A stretch of DNA of 64,000 nucleotides from NCBI RefSeq assembly GCF_002266465.3, contig NZ_CP029427.2, positions 2,358,501-2,422,500 of the forward strand, in the 5' to 3' direction. Of this stretch, positions 1 to 8,662 are shown piece by piece. The DNA is from Bradyrhizobium symbiodeficiens (GTDB lineage: Bacteria > Pseudomonadota > Alphaproteobacteria > Rhizobiales > Xanthobacteraceae). The stretch's first letter is position 1; each line of letters opens with the position of its first letter. The notes below the pieces were generated by a model. It ran no database searches. It was not told where the DNA came from and was given only the letters and a program-made list of their open reading frames with translations. Both the position numbers and the translations under genes were made by a program.

Positions 1-55
1 CGGACAAACGCCGTCTTTCGGCCCACGGGTTCCAGGTCGATAAAAAGGGGGACTT

Positions 56-904
56 ATGATCACCGGCCTCGATCACGTCGTCGCTCTGGTCAGGGATATC
101 GGTGCGGCCAAGGCGGCCTACCAGACGCTGCTCGCCCGCGCCCCGGCCTGGCAGAACTCCGGCGACGGCGCCGACCGGGTGCTGTTCACCCTCGAGAACA
201 TGACGATCGAATTGATGGCGCCAAGCGGCTTCAGCGTGACCGCCGATCGGATGCGCGCGCTGCTCGACGACCAGGAGGGCGTGCTCGCCAGCCTGTGCTT
301 TCGTGTCGCGGACATGAGCAAAATGCACCGGCGGCTGGGGCGGGTGGCCTTGAGTCCGGATCCGGTCGCCGAGGTCGAAAGCAGCGATTCGGAAACAGGC
401 AACGTCCTGCACTGGAAGCGCACGCGCGCCGCCACGGACCTCACGCGCGGCGTGCGCATGTTCTTCCTCGAACTGGCCGAGGAGCGTCCGCTTTCGCCAG
501 CGACCGACGTCGCGCCGATCGACGCGCTCGATCACGTCGTGATCACCACCGAGGATTCCGAACGCGCCGCCGCGCTCTACGGCGCACGGCTCGGCCTTGA
601 TTTGGCGCTCGACCGCTCGCACCAGGATTGGGGCCAGCTGATGTTCTTCCGCTGCGGCGACCTCATCGTCGAGGTGGTGCGCCGGCCGGTCGCCGGTGGT
701 GACCTCGCGCATGACCGTCTGTGGGGCCTGAGCTGGCGGGTCGCCGACATCGACGCCACGCGCGCGCGCCTGATCGCCGCCGGCCTCGACGTCACCGAGG
801 TCCGCAACGGCCGCAAGCCGGGCACGCGGATCATGACGGTGCGGAGCGGCACCTGCGGCATCCAGACGGTGCTGCTGGAGCGCTCGCCGAAGCCGGTGGA
901 ATGA
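56..904 (+). CDS. VOC-family protein with two glyoxalase-like domains
   Basis: The 282-residue protein holds two tandem vicinal-oxygen-chelate modules. The first opens with LDHVVALVRDIGAAKAAY (about residues 4-130); the second opens with ALDHVVITTEDSERAAALYG (about 155-278). Each begins with the beta-strand LDHVV that usually carries the metal-ligand His, and the second ends with the VEVV strand carrying a candidate Glu ligand. Such two-module proteins act as glyoxalase-like lyases, ring-cleaving dioxygenases or resistance proteins; the substrate cannot be read here. ATG at 56 follows a strong AAGGGGG ribosome site. It stands alone before a repeat and a TetR gene, so a link to the downstream transporter is only possible. 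Family is sure, reaction unknown. Confidence 0.85.
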   Translation: MITGLDHVVALVRDIGAAKAAYQTLLARAPAWQNSGDGADRVLFTLENMTIELMAPSGFSVTADRMRALLDDQEGVLASLCFRVADMSKMHRRLGRVALSPDPVAEVESSDSETGNVLHWKRTRAATDLTRGVRMFFLELAEERPLSPATDVAPIDALDHVVITTEDSERAAALYGARLGLDLALDRSHQDWGQLMFFRCGDLIVEVVRRPVAGGDLAHDRLWGLSWRVADIDATRARLIAAGLDVTEVRNGRKPGTRIMTVRSGTCGIQTVLLERSPKPVE

Positions 905-908
905 TTCT

Positions 909-1014
909 GTCATTCCGGGGCGTCGCGAAGCGACGAGCCCGGAATCCATTCATCCACCGTCCCTGCCGCACAACGGTCCGGGCTCGCGCCCAAGAGGGCG
1001 CGCCCCGGAATGAC
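909..1014. repeat. Extragenic palindromic repeat, CATTCCGGGGCG type
   Basis: The outer arms GTCATTCCGGGGCG (909-922) and CGCCCCGGAATGAC (1001-1014) are perfect 14-base inverted repeats enclosing about 80 bases. They fill the gap between the VOC gene and the TetR gene, leaving little room for a promoter. Elements of this look are common between genes in Bradyrhizobium and relatives (recalled, not searched). It encodes nothing visible. Confidence 0.75.
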
Positions 1015-1096
1015 GGAGCCAACCAGCAACCTTGCGTTCTCAAACGCCCGCCCACGTGTTACACGCGTCTTGTAAGCACCCCAGCGAGCACCCGGT

Positions 1097-1804
1097 TTGG
1101 CGAAAGCAAAGCGAACTCTGAAATGGCAGCGCGACCCCGAGGGGATGCGGCTGCGCATTCTCGAAGCCGCCAAGCAGGAGTTCTCCGCCCATGGTCTCGC
1201 CGGCGCGCGCGTCGACCGCATTGCGGTCAAAGCCGGCGCCAACAAGCGCATGCTCTACTATCACGTCGGCAACAAGGACGAGCTCTATCTCGCCGTGCTC
1301 GAAGGCGCCTATGACAAGATCCGCAGCGAGGAGCGGGGGCTCGATCTCGAGCATCTCGATCCGCCCGAGGCGATCAGGCGCCTGATCGAGTTCACCTGGA
1401 ATTACTTCCTGCGCAATCCCGAATTCCTGTCGCTGCTGCAGACCGAGAACCTCGCGCGCGCCAAACACCTGAAGAAATCGACCAAGGTCAAGTCGATGCA
1501 CTCGCCCTTCGTCGAGATGATCCGCGCCGTGGTGCGCCGCGGCGTCGACAGCGGCGATTTCCAGGTCGCGGTCGATCCGGTGCAGCTCTACATTTCGATC
1601 GCAGGGCTGTGCTTCTTCTATCTCTCGAACTCGGCGACGCTCAGCGTGATCTTCGGCCGCGATCTCCTGGACAAGAAGGCCAAGGACGAGCGGCTGGCGC
1701 ATATGGTCGGCCTCGTGCTGGCTGCGCTGACGGGACAATCCGTGGCGCTGTTCGAGATCTCGAAGGCACCGAAGTCGCGCGCGGCGGTGGCGCAGACGGT
1801 GTAG
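1097..1804 (+). CDS. TetR/AcrR-family transcriptional regulator
   Basis: The 235-residue protein starts with a TetR helix-turn-helix: RILEAAKQEFSAHGLAGARV, then IAVKAGANKRMLYYHVGNKD, the recognition-helix pattern ending in the usual YxHxxxKxEL-like segment. The rest is an all-helical ligand domain resembling TetR_C proteins of aromatic or nucleobase catabolism (RutR-like, a loose comparison). The start is a TTG at 1097; a later ATG at 1145 would cut into the first helix. It lies upstream of and codirectional with the NitT/TauT-type transporter, 163 bases away, so it may control that cluster. Effector unknown. Confidence 0.85.
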   Translation: MAKAKRTLKWQRDPEGMRLRILEAAKQEFSAHGLAGARVDRIAVKAGANKRMLYYHVGNKDELYLAVLEGAYDKIRSEERGLDLEHLDPPEAIRRLIEFTWNYFLRNPEFLSLLQTENLARAKHLKKSTKVKSMHSPFVEMIRAVVRRGVDSGDFQVAVDPVQLYISIAGLCFFYLSNSATLSVIFGRDLLDKKAKDERLAHMVGLVLAALTGQSVALFEISKAPKSRAAVAQTV

Positions 1805-1814
1805 CCAAACTCTC

Positions 1815-1862
1815 CGCCGTCATCGCCCGCGAAAGCGGGCGATCCAGTATTCCAGAGGCGGC
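1815..1862. repeat. Short extragenic palindrome between TetR and ABC genes
   Basis: ATCGCCCGC (1822-1830) and GCGGGCGAT (1835-1843) form a perfect nine-base stem with a GAAA loop, inside the sequence CCGTCATCGCCCGCG...CCAGTATTCCAGAG. It resembles rhizobial intergenic repeats. It has no T tract, so it is a poor intrinsic terminator on either strand. The remaining bases up to 1967 show the ribosome site of the next gene and nothing else I can name. Confidence 0.6.
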
Positions 1863-1967
1863 TGTGGCCCCGGAACCGCCGCAAAACGTCACACGGAAAG
1901 CTCTGGACAGTATTTATCCAACGGGTTAATTTCTCCGGGCAACGAAGAAGACTTCCGGGAGTGAAAA

Positions 1968-2777
1968 TTGGCCGAGCTGAAGCAGCAAGGTGTAGTGTCC
2001 AGGATGCTGAATGCGGCCTGGATCCGGCCGTTCTTGTTCCTGGTCTTCATCGTCGTTGCCTGGGATCTCGCCATCCGGCTGTTCAAAATCCCCGCCTATC
2101 AGATCCCGTCGCCCCTCGATGTCATTGCCGTGCTGCGCACCGAATGGCCGGAACTGCTGCGCCAGTCATGGCCGACCACCTATGCGACCGTATGCGGCTT
2201 CCTGCTGTCGGCACTGTTCGGCATTCCGATCGCGATGTTGATTGCGGGCTCGAAGACGGTGGAGAGTTATGTCTATCCACTGCTGGTGTTCTCACAATCC
2301 GTGCCGAAGATCGCGATTGCACCGCTGTTCGTGGTCTGGTTCGGCTTCGGCATCATTCCGAAAGTGATCTCGGCGTTCCTGCTCGGCTTCTTTCCCGTGG
2401 TGGTCTCGGCCGTGCAGGGCTTCAAATCGGTCGATCCTGACATGGTCGACCTCGCCCGCGCCATGCAGGGCAGCCGCTTCCAGGTGTTCCGTGCCGTGAA
2501 CCTGCCGCACGCGCTGCCGGCGATCTTCTCAGGCCTCAAGGTGTCGGTGACGCTCGCCGTGGTCGGCGCCGTCGTCGGCGAGTTCGTCGGGTCCAATTCC
2601 GGCATCGGTTACGTGATGCAGCGCTCGATCGGTACCTTCGACCTGCCGACGATGTTCGCAGCCCTGGTCATCCTCGCGCTGCTCGGCGTGATCCTGTTCT
2701 GGATCGTCGACCGCGTCGAGAAGCTGGTCATTCCCTGGCATGTCAGCCAGCGCGAGGATGTGATTTTCGCATCCTGA
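1968..2777 (+). CDS. ABC transporter permease, NitT/TauT (SsuC) family
   Basis: The 269-residue inner-membrane permease has about six hydrophobic segments and the EAA-type loop near residues 150-170 (MVDLARAMQGSRFQVFRAVN), followed by LPHALPAIFSGLKVSVTLAV, the hallmark of SsuC/TauC/ThiX-type permeases. Family substrates include sulfonates, nitrate, pyrimidine precursors and aromatic acids. The start is TTG at 1968, chosen because GGGAG at 1957-1961 sits six bases upstream; a GTG at 1961 is in another frame. It is followed by the binding protein and ATPase genes, so the importer is complete. Confidence 0.9.
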   Translation: MAELKQQGVVSRMLNAAWIRPFLFLVFIVVAWDLAIRLFKIPAYQIPSPLDVIAVLRTEWPELLRQSWPTTYATVCGFLLSALFGIPIAMLIAGSKTVESYVYPLLVFSQSVPKIAIAPLFVVWFGFGIIPKVISAFLLGFFPVVVSAVQGFKSVDPDMVDLARAMQGSRFQVFRAVNLPHALPAIFSGLKVSVTLAVVGAVVGEFVGSNSGIGYVMQRSIGTFDLPTMFAALVILALLGVILFWIVDRVEKLVIPWHVSQREDVIFAS

Positions 2778-2834
2778 CTAAAGCAACGAACGGCCACTAA
2801 CGGCCGACGCAACAAACGACAAGGGAGAGTGATG

Positions 2835-3827
2835 ATGAAGCGGTTAATCGGGGCTGTCTCAGCGGTGCTGATGGCGTTTGCAATTGCGCCCGCGCAGGCG
2901 GCCGACAAGGTCGTGCTGATGCTCAACTGGTACGTCTATGGCGAGCACGCGCCGTTCTATTACGGCAAGGCCAAGGGCATCTACGCGGCCGAGGGCATCG
3001 ACCTCGAGATCCAGGAAGGCCGTGGCTCGGCTGCGACCACGCAGGCCGTCGCCGCCAAGACCGCCGATTTCGGCTATGTCGACGTCCCCACCATGATGCG
3101 CGCCGCGATCAAGGGCGCGCCCGTGGTTGCGACCGGGGTGCTGCTGCAAACCAGCCCGATGTCCGCCATGGGCTTCGTCGACAAGAACATCAGGAAGCCC
3201 GAGGACATCAAGGGCAAGACGGTGGCAATCACGCCGGCGGACTCCATGACCCAGATCTGGCCGCTGTTCCTGAAGAAGACCGGGCTGAAGGAGAGCGACT
3301 TCAAAACCGTTGCCGGCGACGGCCAGACCAAGCTCAACGCCGTCATCAACGGCCAGGCTGATCTCCTGCTCGGCTATGTCATGGACCAGTCGATGAAGAT
3401 CAAGGACGCCACCGGCAAGGACGTCTACCCGATCAAGTTCGCCGACTACGGCATCAACATGGTTTCGTCCGGCATCATCGCCAACACCGACTATGTAAAG
3501 GCCAATGCCGACCTCGTCCGCCGCTTTATGTCGGCGACGACCAAGGCGGTGGAAGCCGCGGAGAAGGAGCCGAAGGCCGCGGCGCAGTCGATCCTCGATG
3601 CCAATCCCAAGGGCGGCAAGATCGACACGCTGACGCAGGGCTTCGAGCTGACCATTCCGCTGTACCGGACCGCTGAGACCAAGGGCAAGCGGCCGTTCCA
3701 GGTCACCGACCAGAACATGACCGATACCGTCAATCTGCTGGTCGAATATGGCGGGCTCGATGCTAAGGCCAAGGAGAACCCGAAGGCCTTCTACACCAAC
3801 GATTATCTGCCGAAGAGCGGCTCGTGA
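2835..3827 (+). CDS. ABC substrate-binding protein, NMT1/THI5-like
   Basis: A periplasmic binding protein of about 330 residues. It begins with a signal peptide (MKRLIGAVSAVLMAFAIAP, cleavage after AQA), then KVVLMLNWYVYGEHAPFYYG, typical of the NMT1/SsuA-like fold. That opening (LNWxxxxxHAPFYxAKxxGxY) is shared with binding proteins for pyrimidine precursors and riboflavin-like or aromatic ligands. ATG at 2835 is preferred over GTG 2829 and ATG 2832 because GGAG at 2824-2827 then has seven-base spacing. Its last codon overlaps the GTG of the ATPase gene. The ligand cannot be deduced. Confidence 0.9.
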   Translation: MKRLIGAVSAVLMAFAIAPAQAADKVVLMLNWYVYGEHAPFYYGKAKGIYAAEGIDLEIQEGRGSAATTQAVAAKTADFGYVDVPTMMRAAIKGAPVVATGVLLQTSPMSAMGFVDKNIRKPEDIKGKTVAITPADSMTQIWPLFLKKTGLKESDFKTVAGDGQTKLNAVINGQADLLLGYVMDQSMKIKDATGKDVYPIKFADYGINMVSSGIIANTDYVKANADLVRRFMSATTKAVEAAEKEPKAAAQSILDANPKGGKIDTLTQGFELTIPLYRTAETKGKRPFQVTDQNMTDTVNLLVEYGGLDAKAKENPKAFYTNDYLPKSGS

Positions 3828-4672
3828 AACCTGCGACAGCCATGAGTGAAACCGCGCAGCCGGCCGCCCATCTGAGACTGGTGAGCGACCGGGCTGCCGG
3901 CGAGGCGTCGGGCATCAAGCTATCCGGCGTGTCCAAGACCTACCGGACGCGCGACGGCGACGTGCCGTCGCTGCGTCCGCTCGACTTCCACATCAATGAC
4001 GGCGAGTTCTTTGTCGTGGTCGGGCCGAGCGGCTGCGGCAAGTCCACACTGCTGAAGCTGATCTCCGGTCTGCTGCCGCCGACGTCAGGCGAGATCCTGG
4101 TCGAGGGCGAGAAGGTGACGAAGCCACATGGCAATGTCGGCATCGTCTTCCAGAACGCTCTGCTGCTGCCGTGGCGCAACATCCTGTCCAACGTGATGCT
4201 GCCGATCGACATGAAGCGGCTGCCGCGACAAAAATATCTCGATCGCGCCAAGGCGCTGTTGAAGATGGTCGGGCTCGAAGGCTTCGAGAAGAAACTGCCC
4301 TGGCAGCTCTCCGGCGGCATGCAGCAACGCGCCTCGATCTGCCGCGCGCTGGTGCATGACCCAAAAATCATGCTGATGGACGAGCCGTTCGGCGCGCTCG
4401 ACGCGCTGACGCGCGAGCGCATGAATGTCGAGCTGATGCGGATTCAGCGCGAGACCAGGAAGACGGTGCTGCTGATCACGCATTCGATTCCGGAAGCCGT
4501 GTTCCTCGCCGACCGCGTGCTCGTGATGACCGAACGTCCCGGCGCGGTCGCCGCGATCTACGACGTGCCGCTGCCGCGCCCGCGCTCGCTGGATGTGATG
4601 GCAGACCCGGTGTTCACCGAACTCGTGCAGCGCATCCGTAAGCATTTCTTCTCGCAGGGTGCATTGGATTAG
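3824..4672 (+). CDS. ABC transporter ATP-binding protein, NitT/TauT (SsuB) family
   Basis: The 282-residue cytoplasmic ATPase has Walker A GPSGCGKST, Q-loop FQNALLLPWR, signature LSGGMQQRAS, Walker B IMLMDEPFGALD and switch His in LLITHSIPEA. The FGALD and LLPW versions are typical of the SsuB/TauB group. The GTG start at 3824 overlaps the previous stop (GTGA), so the two are translationally coupled; an ATG at 3842 is an alternative. The first about 30 residues are an extension before the domain. It completes the importer with the permease and binding protein. Confidence 0.92.
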   Translation: MKPATAMSETAQPAAHLRLVSDRAAGEASGIKLSGVSKTYRTRDGDVPSLRPLDFHINDGEFFVVVGPSGCGKSTLLKLISGLLPPTSGEILVEGEKVTKPHGNVGIVFQNALLLPWRNILSNVMLPIDMKRLPRQKYLDRAKALLKMVGLEGFEKKLPWQLSGGMQQRASICRALVHDPKIMLMDEPFGALDALTRERMNVELMRIQRETRKTVLLITHSIPEAVFLADRVLVMTERPGAVAAIYDVPLPRPRSLDVMADPVFTELVQRIRKHFFSQGALD

Positions 4673-4716
4673 GGCGATGCGATCACTCCGGAGCGCAACC
4701 ACAAGGACGGTGCGCT

Positions 4717-4858
4717 CCCTCCCCCGCCTGCGGGGGAGGGTTGGGGAGAGGGTGTCTCCGCAATGGGACACCCTCCAAGAGGATAGAACCCTCACCCGGC
4801 ACGGGACGATGCTTCGCATCGCCCGGAACTTGCCGACCTCTCCCGCAAGCGGGAGAGG
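4717..4858. repeat. Composite extragenic repeat with three or four hairpins
   Basis: The gap holds CCCTCCCCCGC (4717-4727) with GCGGGGGAGGG (4730-4740), an 11-base perfect stem; then a GGTGTC...GACACC hairpin near 4752-4772; CGATGC...GCATCG at 4807-4821; and CCTCTCCCGC (4837-4846) with GCGGGAGAGG (4849-4858). This multi-hairpin block resembles a family widespread between alphaproteobacterial genes. It separates the transporter from the enzyme genes and could stall or stabilise the mRNA between them. No reading frame in it looks real. Confidence 0.75.
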
Positions 4859-4915
4859 CGAGTCGCCCGCGGCCATACTGCTCGCACCAAGCTCATCTCA
4901 TATCGTTGTAAGACC

Positions 4916-6313
4916 ATGCCGCCCCGCCTGAAGCTGCGAGACATCGCCTTCTTCGAACGTCCCGTGCCATTCGCGCGGCCGTTCCGCTTTGGCGCCATCA
5001 CGATCAGCGCCACACCGCAGCTGTTCGTGCGGGTCGAGATCGAGGTCGAGGGGAAGGGCGTTGCCGTCGGCGCCAGCGCCGAGCTGCTGGTGCCGAAATG
5101 GTTCGACAAGCGCCCGGAACTGTCGCCGGCGCAGACGGTGGACGAGTTGCGACGATCGCTTCAGATCGCAAGGCAGCTCTATCTGTCGGAGACGGGTTTT
5201 CGGCCCGCGTTCGGTCTGCATGCCTCGTGCATCAGTGCCCAAATCAAGGCATGTGCGGATGAGAACATTCCGGCACTTGCTGCGGCCTATGGTCCGGCGG
5301 AGATCGACAAGGCGATCCTCGACGCGCTGCTGCGCGCCGTCGGCACCAGCTTCTTCGAAGGAATGGCCGACAACATCGCGGGAATAGACGGGCGCATGTC
5401 GCTCGATCTGACCGGCGTCGACATCGCGGCATTTCTGAAAGAGCGTGCACCCTTGCCGCGCGTCGCCATCAGACACACGGTCGGCCTCGATGACCAGATC
5501 GAAGGCGAGGGAGGCGTGGCCGACGCACGCGAAAGTGCCGGCGCTCGCTACTTCAAGCTCAAGCTGTCGGGCAATCCAGAAGCAGACGCGTCGCGGTTGG
5601 TGCAGATCGGAAAGGAGCTCGGCACGCTCGGGTACGACTACAGCGTCTCGCTGGACGCCAATGAACAATACGCCGATCTGGCAGCCCTGCGCGCGTTGAT
5701 CGACCAGCTCGATCGCGATGCAGCGCTGAGGCCGATCGCGGCCCGCCTCCTCTATATCGAGCAACCGATGCCGCGGGACATCACGTGGCAGACCGCGCTC
5801 GGATCGCTCGCCGAGCGGGCTTTCATCATCGACGAGGCGGACGATTCCTACGATGCCTTCCTGAAGATGAGGCCACTCGGCTATCGCGGCATTTCCTCGA
5901 AATCCTGCAAGGGTCTCTACAAATCGATCCTCAACGCGACGCGCGCCGCACGATGGACGACGGGTGCAGAGACATTCTTCGTGACCGGCGAGGACCTCAC
6001 CTGCCAGGCAGGCCTTGCCGTGCAGCAGGACCTTGCGCTCGGCGCCTTTCTCGGCATCACCCACGCCGAACGCAATGGCCACCACTATGTCGACGGCTTT
6101 GGCGAGACGCCTCTCGCCGAGGCGCGGGCCTTCGCCGCCGCGCATCCCGATCTCTATGCCGATGCCGGGCAGGGCATCCGCCTCTCGATTCACAACGGCG
6201 ATCTCCTGACGGGATCGCTCAACACAACGGGCTTTGCGACGTCGGTCCATCCGGACTGGTCGGCGCTTCGTCCGCTCGAACAGCCGAAATCACTTCAGGA
6301 GTATCCGGCATGA
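4916..6313 (+). CDS. Enolase-superfamily (mandelate racemase-like) enzyme
   Basis: The 465-residue protein shows the enolase-superfamily barrel: KLKLS (KxK, acid/base lysines) near residue 220, SLDANEQY (first metal Asp) near 244, YIEQPMPRD (metal Glu) near 281, and FIIDEADDSYDAF (third metal site) near 307, then ISSKSCKGLYKS. Members abstract a proton alpha to a carboxylate, giving dehydration, epimerisation or cycloisomerisation. At 465 residues it exceeds the usual 350-400, with an unusual C-terminal part (ITHAERNGHHYVDGFGE). Its stop overlaps the ATG of the next gene (ATGA). I infer an acid-sugar dehydratase or similar step; substrate unknown. Confidence 0.8.
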   Translation: MPPRLKLRDIAFFERPVPFARPFRFGAITISATPQLFVRVEIEVEGKGVAVGASAELLVPKWFDKRPELSPAQTVDELRRSLQIARQLYLSETGFRPAFGLHASCISAQIKACADENIPALAAAYGPAEIDKAILDALLRAVGTSFFEGMADNIAGIDGRMSLDLTGVDIAAFLKERAPLPRVAIRHTVGLDDQIEGEGGVADARESAGARYFKLKLSGNPEADASRLVQIGKELGTLGYDYSVSLDANEQYADLAALRALIDQLDRDAALRPIAARLLYIEQPMPRDITWQTALGSLAERAFIIDEADDSYDAFLKMRPLGYRGISSKSCKGLYKSILNATRAARWTTGAETFFVTGEDLTCQAGLAVQQDLALGAFLGITHAERNGHHYVDGFGETPLAEARAFAAAHPDLYADAGQGIRLSIHNGDLLTGSLNTTGFATSVHPDWSALRPLEQPKSLQEYPA

Positions 6314-7461
6314 CCACCCAACGCCTTGGTCTCATCATGAACGGCGTCACCGGCCGCATGGGGCTCAACCAGCATCTGATCCGCTCGATCGTCGCGATCC
6401 GCGATCAGGGCGGCGTCCGCCTGAAGAACGGTGACCGCGTGATGCCCGATCCGATCCTGGTCGGCCGCAGCGCGGAGAAGGTCGAGGCGCTCGCCAAGCG
6501 CTTCAACGTCGCTCGCTGGACCACCGACCTCGACGCGGCGCTGGCCGACAAGAACGACACCATGTTCTTCGATGCCGCGACCACGCAGGCACGGCCGGGT
6601 CTTCTCACCCAAGCCATCAATGCCGGCAAGCACGTCTATTGCGAGAAGCCGATCGCGACCAATTTCGAGGAGGCGCTCGAAGTCGTCAAGCTTGCCAATT
6701 CGAAGGGTGTCAAGCACGGCACGGTGCAGGACAAGCTGTTCCTGCCGGGCCTGAAGAAGATCGCCTTCCTGCGCGATTCCGGCTTCTTCGGCCGTATCCT
6801 CTCGGTGCGCGGCGAGTTCGGCTATTGGGTGTTCGAAGGCGGCTGGCAGGAGGCCCAGCGGCCGTCCTGGAATTATCGCGACGAGGACGGCGGCGGCATC
6901 ATCCTCGACATGGTCTGCCACTGGCGCTACGTGCTCGACAATCTGTTCGGCGAGGTCGAGAGCGTAATGTGCATCGGCACGACAGACATTCCCGAGCGCT
7001 ATGACGAGCAGGGCAAGAAGTACAAGGCAACCGCGGACGATTCCGCCTACGCGACATTCCAGCTCAAGGGCGGCGTCATCGCCCACATCAACATGTCCTG
7101 GGTGACGCGCGTCTATCGCGATGATCTCGTCACCTTCCAGGTCGACGGCACGCTCGGCTCGGCGGTCGCCGGCCTCACCGACTGCATGATTCAGGCGCGG
7201 CAGGCGACCCCGAGGCCGGTTTGGAATCCGGACGAGAAGCGGCTGCACGATTTCTACGGCGACTGGCAGAAGCTGCCCGACAACGTCAGCTACGACAACG
7301 GCTTCAAGGAACAGTGGGAGATGTTCATCCGCCACGTCTACGAGGATGCGCCCTACAAGTTCACGCTGCTCGAAGGCGTCAAGGGCGTGCAGCTCGCCGA
7401 ATGCGCGCTGAAGAGCTGGAAGGAGCGGCGCTGGATCGACGTCGCCCCGATCAAGGCGTGA
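6310..7461 (+). CDS. Gfo/Idh/MocA-family NAD(P)-dependent oxidoreductase
   Basis: ATG at 6310 overlaps the preceding stop, giving 383 residues; the frame stays open upstream, but that part is antisense-like and lacks homology cues. The N-terminal Rossmann fold has NGVTGRMGLN for nucleotide binding and HVYCEKPIATNFEEAL, the EKP motif with the catalytic Lys. The C-terminal half is the beta-sheet domain (GGGIILDMVCHWRYVLDNLF). Enzymes of this family oxidise hydroxyl groups of sugars, inositols or glycosides. Its place in an operon with an enolase-type enzyme, DUF993 and an isomerase supports a sugar- or polyol-like substrate. Confidence 0.88.
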   Translation: MTTQRLGLIMNGVTGRMGLNQHLIRSIVAIRDQGGVRLKNGDRVMPDPILVGRSAEKVEALAKRFNVARWTTDLDAALADKNDTMFFDAATTQARPGLLTQAINAGKHVYCEKPIATNFEEALEVVKLANSKGVKHGTVQDKLFLPGLKKIAFLRDSGFFGRILSVRGEFGYWVFEGGWQEAQRPSWNYRDEDGGGIILDMVCHWRYVLDNLFGEVESVMCIGTTDIPERYDEQGKKYKATADDSAYATFQLKGGVIAHINMSWVTRVYRDDLVTFQVDGTLGSAVAGLTDCMIQARQATPRPVWNPDEKRLHDFYGDWQKLPDNVSYDNGFKEQWEMFIRHVYEDAPYKFTLLEGVKGVQLAECALKSWKERRWIDVAPIKA

Positions 7462-7471
7462 GGAGGGACGC

Positions 7472-8662
7472 ATGAACAAGCCCGTTCAGCCGATGTCGTC
7501 ATTGTCGCTCAAGCTGCCGAAGGCCGACCGGTCGATCGAGACCTATCGGCTCGCGGCGTCACGCACCTTTCCCGCCAGGCTCGAAGGCGCGCTGAACCGT
7601 ATCGCCTTCTCGGCCGTTCACACGGTCGTCGATCCCTTCGCCGACAACGATCCCTGGCTCTCCGTCGCCGTCGACTGGGACAAGACCATCGCCTTCCGCG
7701 AGCATGTCTGGGACCTCGGACTCGGTGTTGCCGAAGCCATGGACACCGCGCAGCGCGGCATGGGGCTGGACTGGCCGACCTCGCTGGAGCTGATCACGCG
7801 CTCGGTCGGCGCCGCCAAGCGCCGCAACGCGCTGGTGTTCTCCGGGGCGGGCACTGATCATCTCGCGGTCGAGGATGCCAAGACCATCGACGACGTGATC
7901 CGCGCCTATGAGGAGCAGATCTCGGCGGTGGAGAAAGTCGGCGGCCGCATCATCCTGATGGCGTCGCGCGCGCTGGCCAAGCTCGGCCGCAACGCCGATG
8001 ACTATGCCAAGGTCTACGATCGCGTGCTGTCGCAAGTCCGCGAGCCCGTGATCATCCATTGGCTCGGCGACATGTTCGATCCCGCGCTGACGGGCTATTG
8101 GGGTACCGTGGATCTCGACCGGGCGATGGATACGGCCGTCGCCATCATCAACGGAAACGCCGCCAAGGTCGACGGTGTAAAAGTCTCGCTGCTCGACAAG
8201 CAGCGCGAGATCGACATGCGCCGCCGCCTCGACAAGCGCATCAAGATGTACACCGGCGACGATTTCAATTACGCGGAACTGATCGCCGGGGACGAGCAGG
8301 GCTTTTCCCACGCGCTGCTCGGCATCTTCGACGCGATCGCGCCGGCAGCATCCTACGCGCTGTCGCGGCTGGCGGCCGGCGACGAGGCCGGTTTCCACGA
8401 CGTGCTGGGGCCGACCGTGCCGCTGTCGCGCCATATCTTTAAGGCGCCGACGCGGTTCTACAAGACCGGCGTGGTCTTCATGGCCTATCTCAACGGCCAT
8501 CAGGATCATTTCACCATGGTCGGCGGGCAGGAGAGTACGCGCTCCACGCTGCATCTGGCCGAGCTGTTCCGTCTGGCCGACAAGGCCGGTCTGCTCGCCA
8601 ATCCTGAACTCGCGACGCAGCGGATGAAGACCGTGCTCGCCACCCACGGTATCGAATCCTGA
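7472..8662 (+). CDS. DUF993 family protein (dihydrodipicolinate-synthase-like barrel)
   Basis: The 396-residue protein matches DUF993 as I recall it: an N-terminal SRTFPARLEGALNRIAFSAV stretch, then SLELITRSVGAAKRRNALVF and VIIHWLGDMFDPALTGYWG, followed by DGVKVSLLDKQREI, where Lys in KVS is a candidate Schiff-base residue by analogy with DapA-type aldolases. The family is annotated as DapA-like, but I know of no settled reaction. ATG at 7472 lies 10 bases after the oxidoreductase, with GGAGGG just upstream. Its stop overlaps the next ATG by one base. A role as the carbon-carbon cleaving step of the local pathway is inference. Confidence 0.75.
   Translation: MNKPVQPMSSLSLKLPKADRSIETYRLAASRTFPARLEGALNRIAFSAVHTVVDPFADNDPWLSVAVDWDKTIAFREHVWDLGLGVAEAMDTAQRGMGLDWPTSLELITRSVGAAKRRNALVFSGAGTDHLAVEDAKTIDDVIRAYEEQISAVEKVGGRIILMASRALAKLGRNADDYAKVYDRVLSQVREPVIIHWLGDMFDPALTGYWGTVDLDRAMDTAVAIINGNAAKVDGVKVSLLDKQREIDMRRRLDKRIKMYTGDDFNYAELIAGDEQGFSHALLGIFDAIAPAASYALSRLAAGDEAGFHDVLGPTVPLSRHIFKAPTRFYKTGVVFMAYLNGHQDHFTMVGGQESTRSTLHLAELFRLADKAGLLANPELATQRMKTVLATHGIES

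Noticed and set aside
5785..6309. A long upstream extension of the Gfo/Idh/MocA frame.
   Set aside because: It overlaps the enolase-type gene in another frame, and ATG 6310 has the ATGA overlap and starts directly at the Rossmann fold.
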